Below the pieces are notes generated by a model. That model had not been told where the DNA came from and made no database searches. It saw only the letters and a list, made by a program, of their open reading frames with translations. A DNA stretch of 5,847 nucleotides from Gammaproteobacteria bacterium (GTDB lineage Bacteria > Pseudomonadota > Gammaproteobacteria > SZUA-229). Made by a program: the position numbers and the translations under genes. Shown here piece by piece: positions 5,444-5,847 of this stretch; within the stretch, counting starts at the first letter, position 1, and each line of letters starts with the position of its first letter. The DNA lies in NCBI GenBank assembly GCA_021768055.1, contig JAASSE010000083.1, positions 1 through 5,847 of the forward strand. Reading direction: 5' to 3'.

Positions 5444-5847
5444 ATGACACAGCAAGACCACGACAACAGGAAACCTCGCCGTATTAACGGCCTGTTCCTG
5501 CTTGCATTCATTGTTTTCATGCTGGTCGTGATCAACTACAGTCCCTATATTGAATCTGTCGCCTGCACCGAAGAAACACTTGCCGACAATCCCGAAGTGA
5601 TCATGCTAAGCACCTGGTGGTGCACGTACTGTTACCAGGCACGCCGTTACTTCTCGGCGAATGAAATCTCGTACTGTGAATACGATATCGAACGCACCGC
5701 CGAGGGCGAGCGACTGTTCAACGAGCTCAATGGCCAGGCCATCCCGGTCATTATTGCCGGCAAGCACATGATGAGCGGTTTTGATGAGGCCCGCTTCGAG
5801 AGCCTGCTCAGCAGGGCTAGAAATCCGCAAGCAGAAGACGAGCTATG
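5444..5847 (+). CDS. Membrane-anchored glutaredoxin/thioredoxin-like protein (runs to window edge)
   Basis: An open frame of 134 codons continues to the end of the window. A basic N-terminus (RKPRR, 9-13) precedes one hydrophobic helix (about 16-32). By the positive-inside rule this places the rest of the protein in the periplasm. The soluble domain is glutaredoxin-like: VIMLSTWWCTYCYQARRYF (52-70) with the redox pair C60/C63 (CTYC), then an EYD strand at 79-81, the cis-Pro loop GQAIPVIIAG (97-106, P101), and a closing SGFDEARFESLL (111-122). A thiol-disulfide or mixed-disulfide redox role is likely; the partner is unknown. Extra cysteines are C41 and C78. ATG 5444 lacks a clear Shine-Dalgarno. 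The final bases are CTATG. If the next base is A, this gene stops in a TGA that overlaps an ATG for a following gene, making the protein 134 residues, which suits the domain end. Confidence 0.8.
   Translation, partial: MTQQDHDNRKPRRINGLFLLAFIVFMLVVINYSPYIESVACTEETLADNPEVIMLSTWWCTYCYQARRYFSANEISYCEYDIERTAEGERLFNELNGQAIPVIIAGKHMMSGFDEARFESLLSRARNPQAEDEL

Overview
The window looks like ordinary chromosome from a gammaproteobacterium. The evidence is mid-range GC with AT-rich intergenic stretches, a Tag-type 3-methyladenine glycosylase close to the E. coli enzyme, a DUF2244 membrane protein, an MlaC-type lipid-carrier protein and a MotA/TolQ-type ion channel pair. This placement is inferred from protein families only. 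I see no mobile elements, tRNA, rRNA or CRISPR.

Layout. (1) Bases 1-176 hold the C-terminal end of an arsenate reductase of the LMW-phosphatase (ArsC) type. It is followed on the same strand by a DUF2244 inner-membrane protein (229-705), whose start is awkward because the best Shine-Dalgarno sequence points to a different frame. (2) After an AT-rich gap carrying a perfect 19-base palindrome (719-737) come two overlapping genes: a small 2OG-Fe(II) oxygenase-like protein (887-1405) and DNA-3-methyladenine glycosylase I, tag (1392-1982). (3) After a 185-base gap with a plausible promoter and a 9-base direct repeat comes a tight two-gene operon (2168-3982). It encodes a MotA/TolQ/ExbB-like four-helix channel subunit and a single-span partner that carries the essential-looking membrane Asp, a coiled coil of roughly 150 residues and a small ExbD-like terminal domain. 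This is the least explained part of the window and the best candidate for an undescribed system. (4) A secreted protein of unknown family (4018-4752, minus strand) converges on that operon. It is divergent, with a 35-base gap, from a stand-alone mlaC-like gene (4788-5369). (5) A strong intrinsic terminator (5396-5433) follows mlaC. Only 10 bases later begins a membrane-anchored glutaredoxin/thioredoxin-like protein (5444 to the window end, probably stopping one base outside it). A good promoter match lies within and just upstream of the terminator hairpin.

How the genes may work together. The two channel subunits almost certainly form one proton- or sodium-driven complex in the inner membrane. 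The oxygenase and Tag are probably translationally coupled. The secreted protein, the MlaC-like protein and the tethered glutaredoxin are all predicted to act in the periplasm, but nothing in the sequence proves a shared pathway. No gap between called genes exceeds 300 bases.
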